DNA of 64,000 bases, taken from positions 1 through 64,000 of the forward strand of contig NZ_SDMO01000012.1 in the NCBI RefSeq assembly GCF_004798905.1. Direction: 5' to 3'. Of this stretch, positions 49,860 to 59,366 are shown piece by piece. Each line of letters starts with the position of its first letter. The first letter of the stretch is position 1. The notes beneath the pieces were generated by a model, which was not told where the DNA came from, ran no database searches, and saw only the letters and a program-made list of their open reading frames with translations. The translations under genes and the position numbers were made by a program. The stretch is from Halomonas borealis (GTDB lineage Bacteria > Pseudomonadota > Gammaproteobacteria > Pseudomonadales > Halomonadaceae).

Positions 49860-51815
49860 ATGTCGTTCCCCTCTCCCCGAACCGCCCTCGCGTCGCTGGT
49901 CACCAGCCTGGCGGCCTCCGCCGCCATGGGCCAGGAGACGACCGAGCTCGATGCGGTCGTGGTCACCGCCGCCGGTTACGAGCAGCAGATTCAGGATGCC
50001 CCGGCCTCGATCAGCGTCATCGACCGCGAGGATCTGGAAGGCCGCGCCTATCGTGACATCACCGATGCGCTGCGCAACGTGCCGGGCGTGACCGTCACCG
50101 GCGGCGGGTCGTCCCAGGACATCAGCATCCGCGGCATGGGGGCCAAGTACACCCTGATGCTGGTCGACGGCAAGCGCCAGGGCTCGCGAGAGACCCGGCC
50201 CAACAGCGATGGGCCGGGCATCGAACAGGGCTGGCTGCCGCCGTTGTCGGCCATCGAGCGCATCGAGGTGATCCGCGGGCCCATGTCGTCGCTGTATGGC
50301 TCCGATGCGCTGGGCGGGGTGATCAACGTCATCACCCGCAAGGTGCCGCAGGAGTGGGGTGGCGAGGTCTCGACCAGCCTGACGCTCCAGGAAGACGCTG
50401 ATTCCGGCGACGCCCACAACAGCCGCTTCCACGTGGCCGGCCCGTTGGTCGACGAGCGGCTCGGCCTGCAGGTCTACGGCCAGTACGACCAGCGCGACGA
50501 GGACGCCATCGTCGATGGTTATGCCGATCAGCGCCTGGCCAGCGGCACCGCGAAGCTGACCTGGACGCCCGACGAGATCCACGAGCTCGGCCTGGAGGCG
50601 GGCTACAGCCGGCAGCGTCGTATCACCAATCCCGGGGAGTCCGTCGCGCTGGCAGGGAGACGGGGGCCGAACGAGCGATCCGAGCAGGAATACGATCGTC
50701 GCCACGTCGCGCTCAGCCACGATGGGCACTTCGATGCCGGCAGCACCACGAGCCATGTGCAGCACGAAGAGGTCGACAACCCCTCGCGCGACATGAACTA
50801 CCAGAGCAGCGTGGCGGATACCAAGATGGTGCTGCCGCTGGGGGCCCACATGCTGACCCTGGGGGGGCAGTACGAAAACCAGCGCCTGGAGGACGGCGGC
50901 AACCAGTCCAGGACGTCTAGCCTGAGCGAGCTGGAACGCTATCGCTGGGCGCTTTATGCCGAGGACGAGTGGCGAATGACCGAGGCCTTCTCGCTGACCG
51001 GTGGCGTGCGCCTCAACGAGGACGAGAAGTACGGCAGCCACTGGTCGCCGCGTCTCTATGGCGTGTGGCAGCTGGACGATCGCTGGACCCTGAAAGGCGG
51101 CGCCTCCTCCGGCTTCCGAGCACCGGACCTGCGTCACACCAGTCCCGGCTGGGTCCAGGTCAGCCGCGGTGGCAACATCTACGGCAATCCGGACCTGGAG
51201 GCGGAGACCTCGCTCAGCCAGGAGCTGGGCCTGCACTATGCCGGCGACGACGGCCTGATGGCCGGCTTGACCGTCTTCCATACCGACTTCGAGGACAAGA
51301 TCACCCGGATCACCTGCCCGGGGGCCATATGCACCGACGGCGTCAATCAGTTTGGTTCCGATCCCACCTACCGGGTCAACGTCGATGAGGCGGTCACCCA
51401 GGGCGTCGAGTTTTCCCTGTCCACGCCGCTGGCCGACACCCTGGACCTGAACACCAGCTATACCTACACCGACTCCGAGCAGAAGAGCGGCGAGTACGAG
51501 GGTGATCCGCTCACCCAGCTGCCCAAGCACCGGGTCACGGCGTCGCTGGACTGGCAGGCCACCGAGCGCCTGAACCAGTGGACCCGCCTGACCTATCGCG
51601 GCGAGGAGAGCCAGCCCACCACCGGCCCTTCCCAGAGTGCCATCGTCGCCCCGTCCTACACCTTCGTGGATGCCGGCCTCGGTTACCGGCTGACACCGCA
51701 GACCACCGTCAACGCCGGTCTCTACAACCTGTTCGACGAGGACATCACCGGGGACGAGTACGGCTATGTCGAGGATGGCCGCCGCCTGTGGCTGGGGGTC
51801 AACGTCGAATTCTGA
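49860..51815 (+). CDS. TonB-dependent outer-membrane siderophore receptor
   Basis: A 651-aa receptor with a signal peptide (cut near residue 24), a plug domain ('VVVTAAGYEQQIQDAPASISVI' TonB-box region in part, 'IRGMGAKYTLMLVDGKRQG', 'IERIEVIRGPMSSLYGSDALGGVINVIT' in part) and a 22-strand barrel ending in Phe ('VNVEF'). It resembles FepA/CirA-type receptors. Preceded by two Fur-box-like sites. Likely takes up the siderophore handled by the ABC genes downstream. Confidence 0.92.
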   Translation: MSFPSPRTALASLVTSLAASAAMGQETTELDAVVVTAAGYEQQIQDAPASISVIDREDLEGRAYRDITDALRNVPGVTVTGGGSSQDISIRGMGAKYTLMLVDGKRQGSRETRPNSDGPGIEQGWLPPLSAIERIEVIRGPMSSLYGSDALGGVINVITRKVPQEWGGEVSTSLTLQEDADSGDAHNSRFHVAGPLVDERLGLQVYGQYDQRDEDAIVDGYADQRLASGTAKLTWTPDEIHELGLEAGYSRQRRITNPGESVALAGRRGPNERSEQEYDRRHVALSHDGHFDAGSTTSHVQHEEVDNPSRDMNYQSSVADTKMVLPLGAHMLTLGGQYENQRLEDGGNQSRTSSLSELERYRWALYAEDEWRMTEAFSLTGGVRLNEDEKYGSHWSPRLYGVWQLDDRWTLKGGASSGFRAPDLRHTSPGWVQVSRGGNIYGNPDLEAETSLSQELGLHYAGDDGLMAGLTVFHTDFEDKITRITCPGAICTDGVNQFGSDPTYRVNVDEAVTQGVEFSLSTPLADTLDLNTSYTYTDSEQKSGEYEGDPLTQLPKHRVTASLDWQATERLNQWTRLTYRGEESQPTTGPSQSAIVAPSYTFVDAGLGYRLTPQTTVNAGLYNLFDEDITGDEYGYVEDGRRLWLGVNVEF

Positions 51816-51906
51816 TCGTCGCTATCGAGCACGCCATAACGCCGCGGTCGGGCTCAGGTCGGGCCGTGACAATGGCTGATCCATGAACGAGCCACAGGAG
51901 AGCATG

Positions 51907-52782
51907 ATGACGACGAACTGGATGCGGACGGCCGTGATGGTGGGTGCCTGCGCGGCGCCGATGATGGCCCAGGCCCATCAGGTAGAAGGCGAGACGCGGG
52001 CCCCCGAGGTGGTCAGCTTCGACTGGGGTGCCGCGGATACCCTGGCGGCCCTGGGGCTGGCGGATCGCCTCGTCGGCGTGCCGCATCAGCCGGCGCCGGC
52101 CTACGTGGCGCACCTGGTGGAGGGGCGTGCCGATGTGGGAGGGCTCAAGGTGCCCGACGCCGCGGCGGTCGCCGAGGTGGCGCCGGACCTGATCCTGGTC
52201 ACCGGTCGCCAATCCGACTCGCTGGAGGCGCTGCGGGCGGTGGCCGAGACTCGAGACGTGACCCTCGGCGAGGGCGATTACTTCGCGGCGCTGAGCGACA
52301 AGGTGCTGGGGATGGCCGCGCCCTTCGGCGCCGAGGCGCAGGCGCGCGAACGTCTCGAGGCCCTGCACGCCGATATCGAAGCGGCCCGCGAGAGCCTGCC
52401 CGACGACCTCGAAGCGGTGGTGGTGATCCATAACGACGGCCACTACTCGTTGCGCCAGGCGCCGGTGGTCGACGAGCTGTTGGAGATCGCTCAGCCGGCG
52501 GTACCGGCGTCCGTCGAGCCGGTGAGCCGCGGTACCCGCACCTTTCATCCGCTGACGCCGGCCGCCATCGCCGAGATGGCCCCGGATGCGCTGTTCGTGG
52601 TCGATCGCAGCGCGGCCATCGGCGAGACCCCGCTGGACGTCGTCTCGCTCGAAGCGGCGCTGGCCGACGAGGGTGGCGAGGCGATCGAGGTGACGGCGCT
52701 CTCGCCGGGGCTCTGGTACCTCGCCGGCGACGGCCTGCAGAGCGTGCGTGCCCAGCTGGAAGAGATCACCGGCAGCCTATGA
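51907..52782 (+). CDS. Periplasmic iron-siderophore/heme binding protein 1
   Basis: A 291-aa TroA-superfamily (class III) binding protein with a signal peptide (ending MAQA). 'SFDWGAADTLAALGLADRLVGVP', 'APDLILVTGRQS' and 'LWYLAGDGLQSV' fit the FatB/CeuE/YclQ group of siderophore-binding proteins. ATG 51907 has AGGAG six bases upstream; ATG 51904 and 51883 are in frame. Ninety bases after the receptor, likely cotranscribed. Confidence 0.85.
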   Translation: MTTNWMRTAVMVGACAAPMMAQAHQVEGETRAPEVVSFDWGAADTLAALGLADRLVGVPHQPAPAYVAHLVEGRADVGGLKVPDAAAVAEVAPDLILVTGRQSDSLEALRAVAETRDVTLGEGDYFAALSDKVLGMAAPFGAEAQARERLEALHADIEAARESLPDDLEAVVVIHNDGHYSLRQAPVVDELLEIAQPAVPASVEPVSRGTRTFHPLTPAAIAEMAPDALFVVDRSAAIGETPLDVVSLEAALADEGGEAIEVTALSPGLWYLAGDGLQSVRAQLEEITGSL

Positions 52783-52867
52783 GCCGGCGCCTCCCCACGT
52801 GACGGGCGAGCCGACGTTGCGAAACCTCGAACGAGGCGTTGCCGGTCCCGAGGCTGAGGCTTTTCTT

Positions 52868-52886
52868 GATATTGATTATCATTAGT
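52868..52886 (+). promoter_or_regulatory. Fur-box-like palindrome upstream of binding protein 2
   Basis: GATATTGATTATCATTAGT matches the Fur consensus at 15 of 19 positions, the best site in the window, 53 bases before the gene. Confidence 0.7.
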
Positions 52887-52938
52887 CATCGTTTTTCATC
52901 GCCGGTCGCCCAGGCGCCCGGCGAGCCAAGGAGATTCC

Positions 52939-53877
52939 ATGTCGCTTTCTTTGCCCAAGACGCCGCTGCTGGCCGGTGCCTGCCTGGCGACGGCGCTGGC
53001 CGTCGCGGTCGGCTCGGCCCAGGCCCGCACCCTGGACACCGCCCAGGGTAAGCTCGAGGTTCCCGACGCCCCCGAGCGGGTAGTGACCCTCTACGAGGGG
53101 GCCCTGGACGCCTCCCTGGCGGCCGGCGTGATGCCGGTGGGCGCGGTGACCACCCGTGGCGGCGATGACGTGGCCCGCTACCTCGAGGCGTATCTCGACG
53201 AGGCGCGGCCGGCGGTCGTCGGCGTGGTCCGCGAGATCAACATGGAGGCGGTGGTCGGCGAGCGCCCGGATGTGATCCTGGCCGGGCCGAGCCTCGCCGA
53301 TGCCCAGTATGCGTTGCTGTCGAAGATCGCACCGACGGTGGTGCCGCAGAGCCCGGGCGTCACGCCGCAGGCCTGGAAGACCGAGGCCCGTCAGTATGGT
53401 CAGGCGCTGGGGCGTGAGGACGCGGTGAACGCCGCCATCGATGACGTCGAGGCCCGTGCCGCCGAGCTGGCCGAGCGCGTGGGCGTGGCCGATATCGGTG
53501 CCACCGCTAACCTGGTGCGCTGGATGCCCCAGGGGCCGCTGGTGATGTCCGACCGCCTCTTCTCCGCCGGGCTGCTCGCCGCCGTGGGGCTCGAGGTCGA
53601 CGACGCCGGCCTGATCAACGGGCGTGGCGCCCACAGCGATCCGCTGAGCCTGGAGAACCTGTCCAAGCTGCAGGGTGACTGGCTGTTTTTGGCCACCCTC
53701 AACGAGGAAGGCGAGGAGGCCCTGGTGTCCGCCAAGGACTCCCCGGCGTTCGCCCGCCTGCCGGTGGTCGAGAACGACCGGGTGGTGCCGGTGGACGGCC
53801 AGCTGTGGACCAGTGCCAACGGCCCGCTGGCCGCCGAGGCGATCCTCGACGACATCGAAGCGGCACTCGTGCCCTGA
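52939..53877 (+). CDS. Periplasmic siderophore-binding protein 2 (FecB/FepB type)
   Basis: A 312-aa binding protein with a signal peptide (1-29, ending SAQA), two TroA-type lobes and 'ERPDVILAGPS' plus 'VPVDGQLWTSANGPLAAEAILDDIE' (in part) near the end. Its stop overlaps the permease start (TGATG), so it belongs to the permease-ATPase operon controlled by the Fur box before it. Two different binding proteins in one locus may broaden ligand range. Confidence 0.88.
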   Translation: MSLSLPKTPLLAGACLATALAVAVGSAQARTLDTAQGKLEVPDAPERVVTLYEGALDASLAAGVMPVGAVTTRGGDDVARYLEAYLDEARPAVVGVVREINMEAVVGERPDVILAGPSLADAQYALLSKIAPTVVPQSPGVTPQAWKTEARQYGQALGREDAVNAAIDDVEARAAELAERVGVADIGATANLVRWMPQGPLVMSDRLFSAGLLAAVGLEVDDAGLINGRGAHSDPLSLENLSKLQGDWLFLATLNEEGEEALVSAKDSPAFARLPVVENDRVVPVDGQLWTSANGPLAAEAILDDIEAALVP

Positions 53878-54905
53878 TGTCGAAGGCCACCACCGTCAAC
53901 ACCGAGCCCCGCCCATCGGCGAGGCTCTCCCGCGTCGTGCTGACGCTGTCCGGGCTGCTGGTGCTGGCGGCGCTGGCAAGCCTGCTGTGGGGCGCCGGCG
54001 AGGTCGGCCCGGCCCGCGCCCTGGCGGCGCTCGCCGGGCACGGCGACGAGGAGGCGCGCTTCGTGGTCGGGACCCTGCGCCTGCCGCGCACCCTGATCGG
54101 CATCGCCGTGGGGTTGGCGCTGGGCGTGGCCGGGGCGCTGCTGCAGGCGGTGTCGCGCAATCCGCTGGCCGAGCCGGGGCTGCTCGGCGTCAGCGCCGGG
54201 GCCGCCTTCGCCGTGGCCGTGGCGCTGTGGCTGGGGGCCAGCGCGGCGACCCTGCGCGTCGCCGTGGCCCAGCTCGGCGCCCTGGTGGGCTGTGTCGGCG
54301 TGATGAGCGTGGTGCGCCTGCGCGGCTTGGGCGACGACCCGGTACGCCTGGTGCTGGCCGGGGCCGCCTTCTCGGCGCTGCTGGCCTCGCTGACCTCGCT
54401 GCTGCTGCTGTTCGATCAGCGCACCGCGGACGAGATCCGCTTCTGGGTGGTCGGTAGCCTGGCCGGCCGCCGCCTCGACGACCTCGTCGCCGTGCTGCCG
54501 AGCCTGGCCCTGGCGCTCGCCGTCACCGGCCTGATCGCCCGGCCGCTGGCGGCGCTGGCGCTGGGCGAGCGGGTCGCCTCGGGGCTGGGTCATCGTCCCG
54601 GTCGGGTGCGGGCCCTGGTGGTGGTCGCGGTGGCGCTGCTGGTGGGCGGTGCCACCGCCATCGCTGGACCGATCGCCTTCGTCGGCCTGGTGGTGCCCTT
54701 CGCCGCCCGTGCCCTGGCCGGCCCCGACATCCGCCGTACCCTGTGGCTGTGCCTGCCGCTGGGCCCGCTGATGGTGCTCGCGGCCGACGTGGTCTCGCGC
54801 CTGGTGGTGGCGCCCTCGGAACTGCCCTTGGGCGTGCTCACCGCACTGGTCGGCGCCCCGGTGCTGGTGGCCGTGGTGCGGGCCCGCCGACTACCGACCC
54901 TGTGA
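53877..54905 (+). CDS. FecCD-type siderophore ABC permease 1
   Basis: A 342-aa permease with about nine to ten helices. 'RLPRTLIGIAVGLALGVAGALLQ' (in part), 'NPLAEPGLLGVSAGAA' and the coupling 'ALGERVASGLGH' are FecCD signatures; 'GPIAFVGLVVPFAAR' follows. ATG 53877 overlaps the preceding stop. With permease 2 it forms a heterodimer. Confidence 0.92.
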   Translation: MSKATTVNTEPRPSARLSRVVLTLSGLLVLAALASLLWGAGEVGPARALAALAGHGDEEARFVVGTLRLPRTLIGIAVGLALGVAGALLQAVSRNPLAEPGLLGVSAGAAFAVAVALWLGASAATLRVAVAQLGALVGCVGVMSVVRLRGLGDDPVRLVLAGAAFSALLASLTSLLLLFDQRTADEIRFWVVGSLAGRRLDDLVAVLPSLALALAVTGLIARPLAALALGERVASGLGHRPGRVRALVVVAVALLVGGATAIAGPIAFVGLVVPFAARALAGPDIRRTLWLCLPLGPLMVLAADVVSRLVVAPSELPLGVLTALVGAPVLVAVVRARRLPTL

Positions 54906-54918
54906 GCCGGAGACCCGC

Positions 54919-56028
54919 ATGTCCGATACCCTCTCGATGCCCCATCGCGACGACGCCGAGCGCCTCGGGGCGCCGGTCGGCGAACGCGTCGCGCCGCCGC
55001 CCGGTTGCTGGCGGCTGGCCCGGGGCGAACGGCACCTGTTGATCGAGCGTCGCGCGCTGGGCGTCGGCCTGCTGCTGTTGGCCGTGCTGCTGGCGGCGTC
55101 GCTGGCCTACCTGTGCCTGGGCCAGCAGTCGCTGTCGCCCGCCGGTGCCTTCTCGGCGCTGCGCGGCGAGGGCGATGCCATGGCCGTCTTCGTGGTCCAG
55201 GAGCTGCGCCTGCCGCGCCTGCTGGCGGCCTGGCTGACCGGCGCCGCCTTCGCGCTGGCCGGCTGCCTGATGCAGACCCTGGCCCGCAACCGCCTGGCCA
55301 CGCCGGGCATCATCGGCATCGACAACGGCGCCACGGCCTTCTCCGTGGCATCCGTGGTGGGGCTCGGCGTGTCGCTGGCGCCGCCGGCCATGGCGATGGT
55401 CGGGGCCGCCACCGCGGCGGCCATCACCTTCGGCGTGGCCAGCGGCGGCGACACCCGCGGCTACCGCTTCATCGTCGCCGGCATCGGTATCGGCGCGGTG
55501 TTCGGCGCCGTCACCCAGTTGTTGCTGGCCCGGGTGGACATCGACACCGCCAACGCCGCCTATCCCTGGACGGTGGGCACCCTCAACGCCCGCTCGAGCG
55601 GGGCCGTCACGGGGCTCGCCCTGGGCCTGGCCCTGGCTGGGCCGCTGGCCATCGCGCTTGCCCGCTCGCTGTCGTTGATGCGCTTCGGCGACGCCGTGGC
55701 TCGTGGGCTCGGCGTCGAGCTGCGCCGCCGGCGCGTCCAGGTGCTTGCGCTCTCGGTGCTGCTGACCGCCTTGGCGGTGGCGGTGGCCGGCCCGGTGGGC
55801 ATGGTGGCGCTGATCGGCCCCGAGATCGCCCGCTCGCTGGCCTCGCCCCGGGGCGTGCCGTTGACCGCCTCGGCCCTGGCCGGCGCCCTGGTGATGGTGC
55901 TGGCCGACCTGACGGGGCGGCTGTTGCTGGCGCCCATCGAACTGCCGGTGGGTATCGTCACCGCCGTGGTCGGCGGCCCCTGGCTGCTGTGGATCCTGCT
56001 GCGTACCGCCAAGAGGACATCGCCATGA
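54919..56028 (+). CDS. FecCD-type siderophore ABC permease 2
   Basis: A 369-aa permease with a ~40-residue hydrophilic N-terminal tail before the first helix. 'LRLPRLLAAWLTGAAFALAG' (in part), 'NRLATPGIIGIDNGA' and 'GPVGMVALIGPEIARSL' are family marks. Stop overlaps the ATPase start by 4 bases. Confidence 0.92.
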   Translation: MSDTLSMPHRDDAERLGAPVGERVAPPPGCWRLARGERHLLIERRALGVGLLLLAVLLAASLAYLCLGQQSLSPAGAFSALRGEGDAMAVFVVQELRLPRLLAAWLTGAAFALAGCLMQTLARNRLATPGIIGIDNGATAFSVASVVGLGVSLAPPAMAMVGAATAAAITFGVASGGDTRGYRFIVAGIGIGAVFGAVTQLLLARVDIDTANAAYPWTVGTLNARSSGAVTGLALGLALAGPLAIALARSLSLMRFGDAVARGLGVELRRRRVQVLALSVLLTALAVAVAGPVGMVALIGPEIARSLASPRGVPLTASALAGALVMVLADLTGRLLLAPIELPVGIVTAVVGGPWLLWILLRTAKRTSP

Positions 56029-56813
56029 CCCCGTCCCATCGCCTAGAGACCCGCTCGTTGAGCCTGGCCTATGGCCGTACCCCCATCATCGAGGAGCTGG
56101 CCGTCGCGCTGCCGCCGGGCAAGGTGACCGCCATCGTCGGCCCCAACGGCTGCGGCAAGTCGACCCTGCTGGCCGGGCTGGCGCGGTTGCATGCGCCGAG
56201 CGCCGGGGCGGTGCTGCTCGACGGCGAGGACATCCGGCGCCTGCCGACCCGTGAACTCGCCCGGCGCCTGGCGCTGCTGCCCCAGGAGGCCACGGCGCCG
56301 GAGGGGCTGACCGTGGGCGAGCTGATCCGCTTCGGCCGCCAGCCGCACCAGGGCTGGTGGCGCCAGTGGTCCGGCGACGATCAGCGGGCGGTGGAGGCGG
56401 CGGTGGTCGCGGCGGGGCTGGAGGCGCTGGCCGAGCGGCCGCTGGAGGCGCTCTCCGGCGGCCAGCGTCAGCGTGCCTGGATCGCCATGACCATCGCCCA
56501 GCAGACCCCGCTGCTGCTGCTCGATGAGCCGACCTCGGCGCTCGATCTGGGCCACCAGCTGGAGGTCTTCGAACTGGTGCGGCGGCTGGCCGCCGATGGG
56601 CGGACCCTGGCGCTGGTGCTGCACGACCTGGCCAGCGCCTGCCGCTACGCCGATCACCTGATCGCCATGCGCGACGGGCGGATCGTCGCCCAGGGGTCAC
56701 CGGCCGAGGTGGTCACCGAGGCCCTGGTGCACGAGCTGTACGGGGTAACCTGCACGCTGATACCGGACCCGGCCAGCGGGGCCCCGCTGTTGGCCGACCT
56801 ACGCCGGGCCTGA
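56025..56813 (+). CDS. Siderophore ABC transporter ATPase 1 (FecE/FepC type)
   Basis: A 262-aa ATPase: Walker A 'GPNGCGKST', Q-loop 'LPQEATAPEGLTV', signature 'LSGGQRQRAWIAM', Walker B 'LLLLDEPTSALDL', and His switch 'VLHDLASA'. ATG 56025; the upstream open frame is the permease shadow. Last gene of the operon, followed by a hairpin terminator. Confidence 0.94.
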   Translation: MTPSHRLETRSLSLAYGRTPIIEELAVALPPGKVTAIVGPNGCGKSTLLAGLARLHAPSAGAVLLDGEDIRRLPTRELARRLALLPQEATAPEGLTVGELIRFGRQPHQGWWRQWSGDDQRAVEAAVVAAGLEALAERPLEALSGGQRQRAWIAMTIAQQTPLLLLDEPTSALDLGHQLEVFELVRRLAADGRTLALVLHDLASACRYADHLIAMRDGRIVAQGSPAEVVTEALVHELYGVTCTLIPDPASGAPLLADLRRA

Positions 56814-56818
56814 ACGCG

Positions 56819-56846
56819 AGACGCCCCGGCGAGGGCCGGGGCGTCT
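56819..56846. terminator. Hairpin terminator between ATPase 1 and the PRC-barrel gene
   Basis: Perfect 12-base stem AGACGCCCCGGC with its complement and 4-base loop, between convergent genes. No T run on the plus side, so termination strength is uncertain. Confidence 0.65.
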
Positions 56847-56888
56847 GAAGGGAAGGGAAGAGTGAAACGGGAAGTGTCGTGTGGCGCG

Positions 56889-57437
56889 TTATTCGGCGGC
56901 CTTCTGGGTCTCGTCGCCGGCCTCCTCGAGGGCGGCACCGGCGCGGGTCAGGGCGCTGGATGTCGCGGCCTTGGTGTTTTCCCAGGCGCTGTTGGCGCCT
57001 TCCTTGGTGTCTGACCAGGCTTCGCGGGTGCTCTGCTTGGCTTCGCTCCACCAATTGTCGGTGTATTCCGGCTGCTGAGTGATTTCCTCTTCGCTCAGGG
57101 CGACATGGACCACGTATTCCACGTCCTCGAGGCTTTCCCCGTTATGGGTCTCGACGGTGAAGTTGCCGGTCTCGATCACGTACTGCTTCTCGCCCAAGTC
57201 GAGCAGGTCGCCGGTGTCGATCACCAGGGCGCGCACCTGCATGTTGTCGTCGAGCAGCACGTCTTCCACTTCGCCGATATCCTGGCCGGGGTCGGCCTGG
57301 GTGACGACGTCGGCGTCGGTCAATTCGTCGGCGGAGTAGAGACCCTGGGGGGCGGCCAGTGCGGTGCTACCGGCACCGAGGCCACCGACCAGGAGTGCGC
57401 CGAGCAGAGCCGAGTTAAGCGGTTTCTTCAGAGTCAT
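56889..57437 (-). CDS. PRC-barrel domain exported protein
   Basis: A 182-aa protein with a signal peptide (1-28, ending TALAA), a PRC-barrel domain (~38-110; 'QDIGEVEDVLLDDNMQVRALVID', in part) and a C-terminal helical stretch (~125-182) rich in Lys/Glu/Ala with repeated Trp, a pattern of amphipathic ~11-residue repeats seen in LEA-like stress proteins. ATG 57437 has AAGGAG upstream. Function unknown; envelope stress is a guess from composition. Confidence 0.75.
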   Translation of the reverse strand: MTLKKPLNSALLGALLVGGLGAGSTALAAPQGLYSADELTDADVVTQADPGQDIGEVEDVLLDDNMQVRALVIDTGDLLDLGEKQYVIETGNFTVETHNGESLEDVEYVVHVALSEEEITQQPEYTDNWWSEAKQSTREAWSDTKEGANSAWENTKAATSSALTRAGAALEEAGDETQKAAE

Positions 57438-57558
57438 GTGATCGCTCCTTTGAGAAAGTCCATCTTGCAATGGCTCGATACTACGCCACATGACTAGACA
57501 TTAGGGACCACGGGGGCGATTTCAAGGGGTGCGTGATGCAGAGGTGTTGTGAGCCCCA

Positions 57559-58527
57559 TCAATCGATCCGCGTGGCCCGCCAGACGCGGCTCGGCGTCGG
57601 CGGGCCCGCGTCGGCGTCCGAGCAGGTATCGTGGCGGATCAGCTCGCTCTCGAGGCAGCTCACCACCAGTCGGCCCTCCTGCTCGCCGGCCTGCCAGCGG
57701 ACCGGCAGCCGCCGGCGGGAGCCATCATCGTCACCATCGTCATCGATCAGGGCGTCCTCGACCGAGGCCCTGGCATGGTGGCCGCGGGCCGCGAGCCACT
57801 CCAGCGCCGCGACCTGGGCGCATTGCTCGACGGGCGTCAGCCGCGAGTCGCCGCGGTAGCAGGGCAGGTAGGGACGGTCCTCGCCCTCGGCCTCGAGCAG
57901 CCCCGGCACCTCGGCGGGGGTGATGCGGCCATACTTGCGCAGGGCGGGCAGCACCAGGGCGCTGGTGGCTAGCCGGCAGCCGCCCAGGTGAGTGCTCTCC
58001 CAGACCTCGAAGGGCCGCTCATCACGCGCCACGGCGCCGGCGATGGCCTGGTAGGTGGCATAGCCGAACTTGGCACAGCACTTGTCCTTCTTGCCGTGGG
58101 TACAGCACAGGATCAGCGGCCGGGTCACCTTCCCGACGGCCCAGGCGTCCAGCGCGGCGTCATCGGCGAAGGCCGCCAGGAAGGCCTCGAGTTCTTCCCG
58201 CGGGACCCGATACTCGCGGCATTCCGGCATCAGGAAGATGCGGTGGAGCTCGGCGTCCTCGCCGCGGCGGTGGATCAGGTTGACGCGGCGTCCCGCCTCG
58301 GCGAGGGCCCCGAGGCGCTCGCGCACCGCCTCGGGCATGTCCTTGGCCTGGCGCAGGCTGCGTAGCCACTTGGGGCGTGGCCAGCTGATCAGCAGGTTGC
58401 GCTCGGCGTGGGCGGCGCTACCCACCAGCGGGTCGCCGATGGCCAGGCTGTCCTCGGCGCAGAAGCGTTGGGCCGGTCGGGGGTTGGACGACCCTCGACG
58501 TTCCTCGGCGTGGCTGGGCGCGGTCAT
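57559..58527 (-). CDS. Sucrase/ferredoxin-like (thioredoxin-fold [2Fe-2S]) protein
   Basis: A 322-aa protein. 'LCCTHGKKDKCCAKFG' and 'ESTHLGGCRLA' give the Cys pattern of the Suc_Fer-like family, thioredoxin-fold proteins that can hold a [2Fe-2S] cluster. It overlaps ABC ATPase 2 by 4 bases and lies within the iron island, so a ferric-siderophore reductase or iron-release role, like that of FhuF, is plausible but unproven. ATG 58527; the longer open frame is the shadow of the ATPase gene. Confidence 0.8.
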   Translation of the reverse strand: MTAPSHAEERRGSSNPRPAQRFCAEDSLAIGDPLVGSAAHAERNLLISWPRPKWLRSLRQAKDMPEAVRERLGALAEAGRRVNLIHRRGEDAELHRIFLMPECREYRVPREELEAFLAAFADDAALDAWAVGKVTRPLILCCTHGKKDKCCAKFGYATYQAIAGAVARDERPFEVWESTHLGGCRLATSALVLPALRKYGRITPAEVPGLLEAEGEDRPYLPCYRGDSRLTPVEQCAQVAALEWLAARGHHARASVEDALIDDDGDDDGSRRRLPVRWQAGEQEGRLVVSCLESELIRHDTCSDADAGPPTPSRVWRATRID

Positions 58528-59366
58528 GGTGCCTGTCCTGCCAGCATTTGGCTCGGCGCCTCGGACCTGGCCAGCCGCGGCACGCAGACCGGCTGCCCGC
58601 TGTGGGGGTCGCGGATCACGTTGGCGTCGAGGTCGAATACCCGCTTCAGGTTGGCGGCGGTGAATATCTCGCCTGGTGTACCGCGTTCCAGGATGCGGCC
58701 GTCGCGCATCATCACCAGCTGGTCGGCGTAGGCCGCCGCCAGATTCAAGTCGTGGAGCACCACCAGCAGGGTACGGCCGTGCTCGTGGGCCAGGCGGGCG
58801 AGCAGGTCCAGCAGGTCCACCTGGACCTTGAGGTCGAGGAAGGTGGTGGGCTCGTCGAGCAGCAGCAGCTCGGTCTCCTGGGCCAGCACCATGGCGATCC
58901 AGCAGCGCTGGCGCTGGCCCCCTGAGAGCGCATCGACGCCGCGTTCGGCGAAGTCCGTGACATCGGCATAGGCCAGCGCCTCGCGGATGGCGCGGGCATC
59001 CCGTTCGGCATCCTGCCGCCACCACCCCTGGTGCGGGAAGCGTCCCATGCCGACTAGCTGCTTGACCGTGAGCCCCTCCGGGGCGGCAGGGCCCTGGGGC
59101 AGGATACCCAGGCGCTGCGCGACCTCGCGGGTCGGGCGGCGGTGGATGTCCTGGCCATCGAGGCAGACCCGGCCGGCGCTGGGCGTCAGGGTGCGCGCCA
59201 GGGTCTTCAACAGCGTCGATTTTCCGCTGCCGTTAGGGCCCAGCAGCACCGTCAGCTTGCCTTCGGCCACCGCCAGGTCGACGCCGTCCAGCACGCGGCG
59301 GGACTCGTATCCGGCGCGCAGGGCTTCGCCTGTCAGTCGCGGCGGCTTGGCGGGTGTCGAGGACAT
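58524..59366 (-). CDS. Siderophore ABC transporter ATPase 2 (FepC/FhuC type)
   Basis: A 280-aa ATPase: Walker A 'GPNGSGKST', 'LPQGPAAPEGLTV', signature 'LSGGQRQRCWIAM', Walker B 'LLLLDEPTTFLDL', His switch 'VLHDLNLA'. Closely related to ATPase 1, including the shared 'PHQGWWRQ'. No permease is encoded beside it here, so it may energise the same permease pair or partner genes outside the window. ATG 59366; a weak Fur-like site (11/19) lies at 59408-59426, and a better one at 59499. Confidence 0.92.
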   Translation of the reverse strand: MSSTPAKPPRLTGEALRAGYESRRVLDGVDLAVAEGKLTVLLGPNGSGKSTLLKTLARTLTPSAGRVCLDGQDIHRRPTREVAQRLGILPQGPAAPEGLTVKQLVGMGRFPHQGWWRQDAERDARAIREALAYADVTDFAERGVDALSGGQRQRCWIAMVLAQETELLLLDEPTTFLDLKVQVDLLDLLARLAHEHGRTLLVVLHDLNLAAAYADQLVMMRDGRILERGTPGEIFTAANLKRVFDLDANVIRDPHSGQPVCVPRLARSEAPSQMLAGQAP

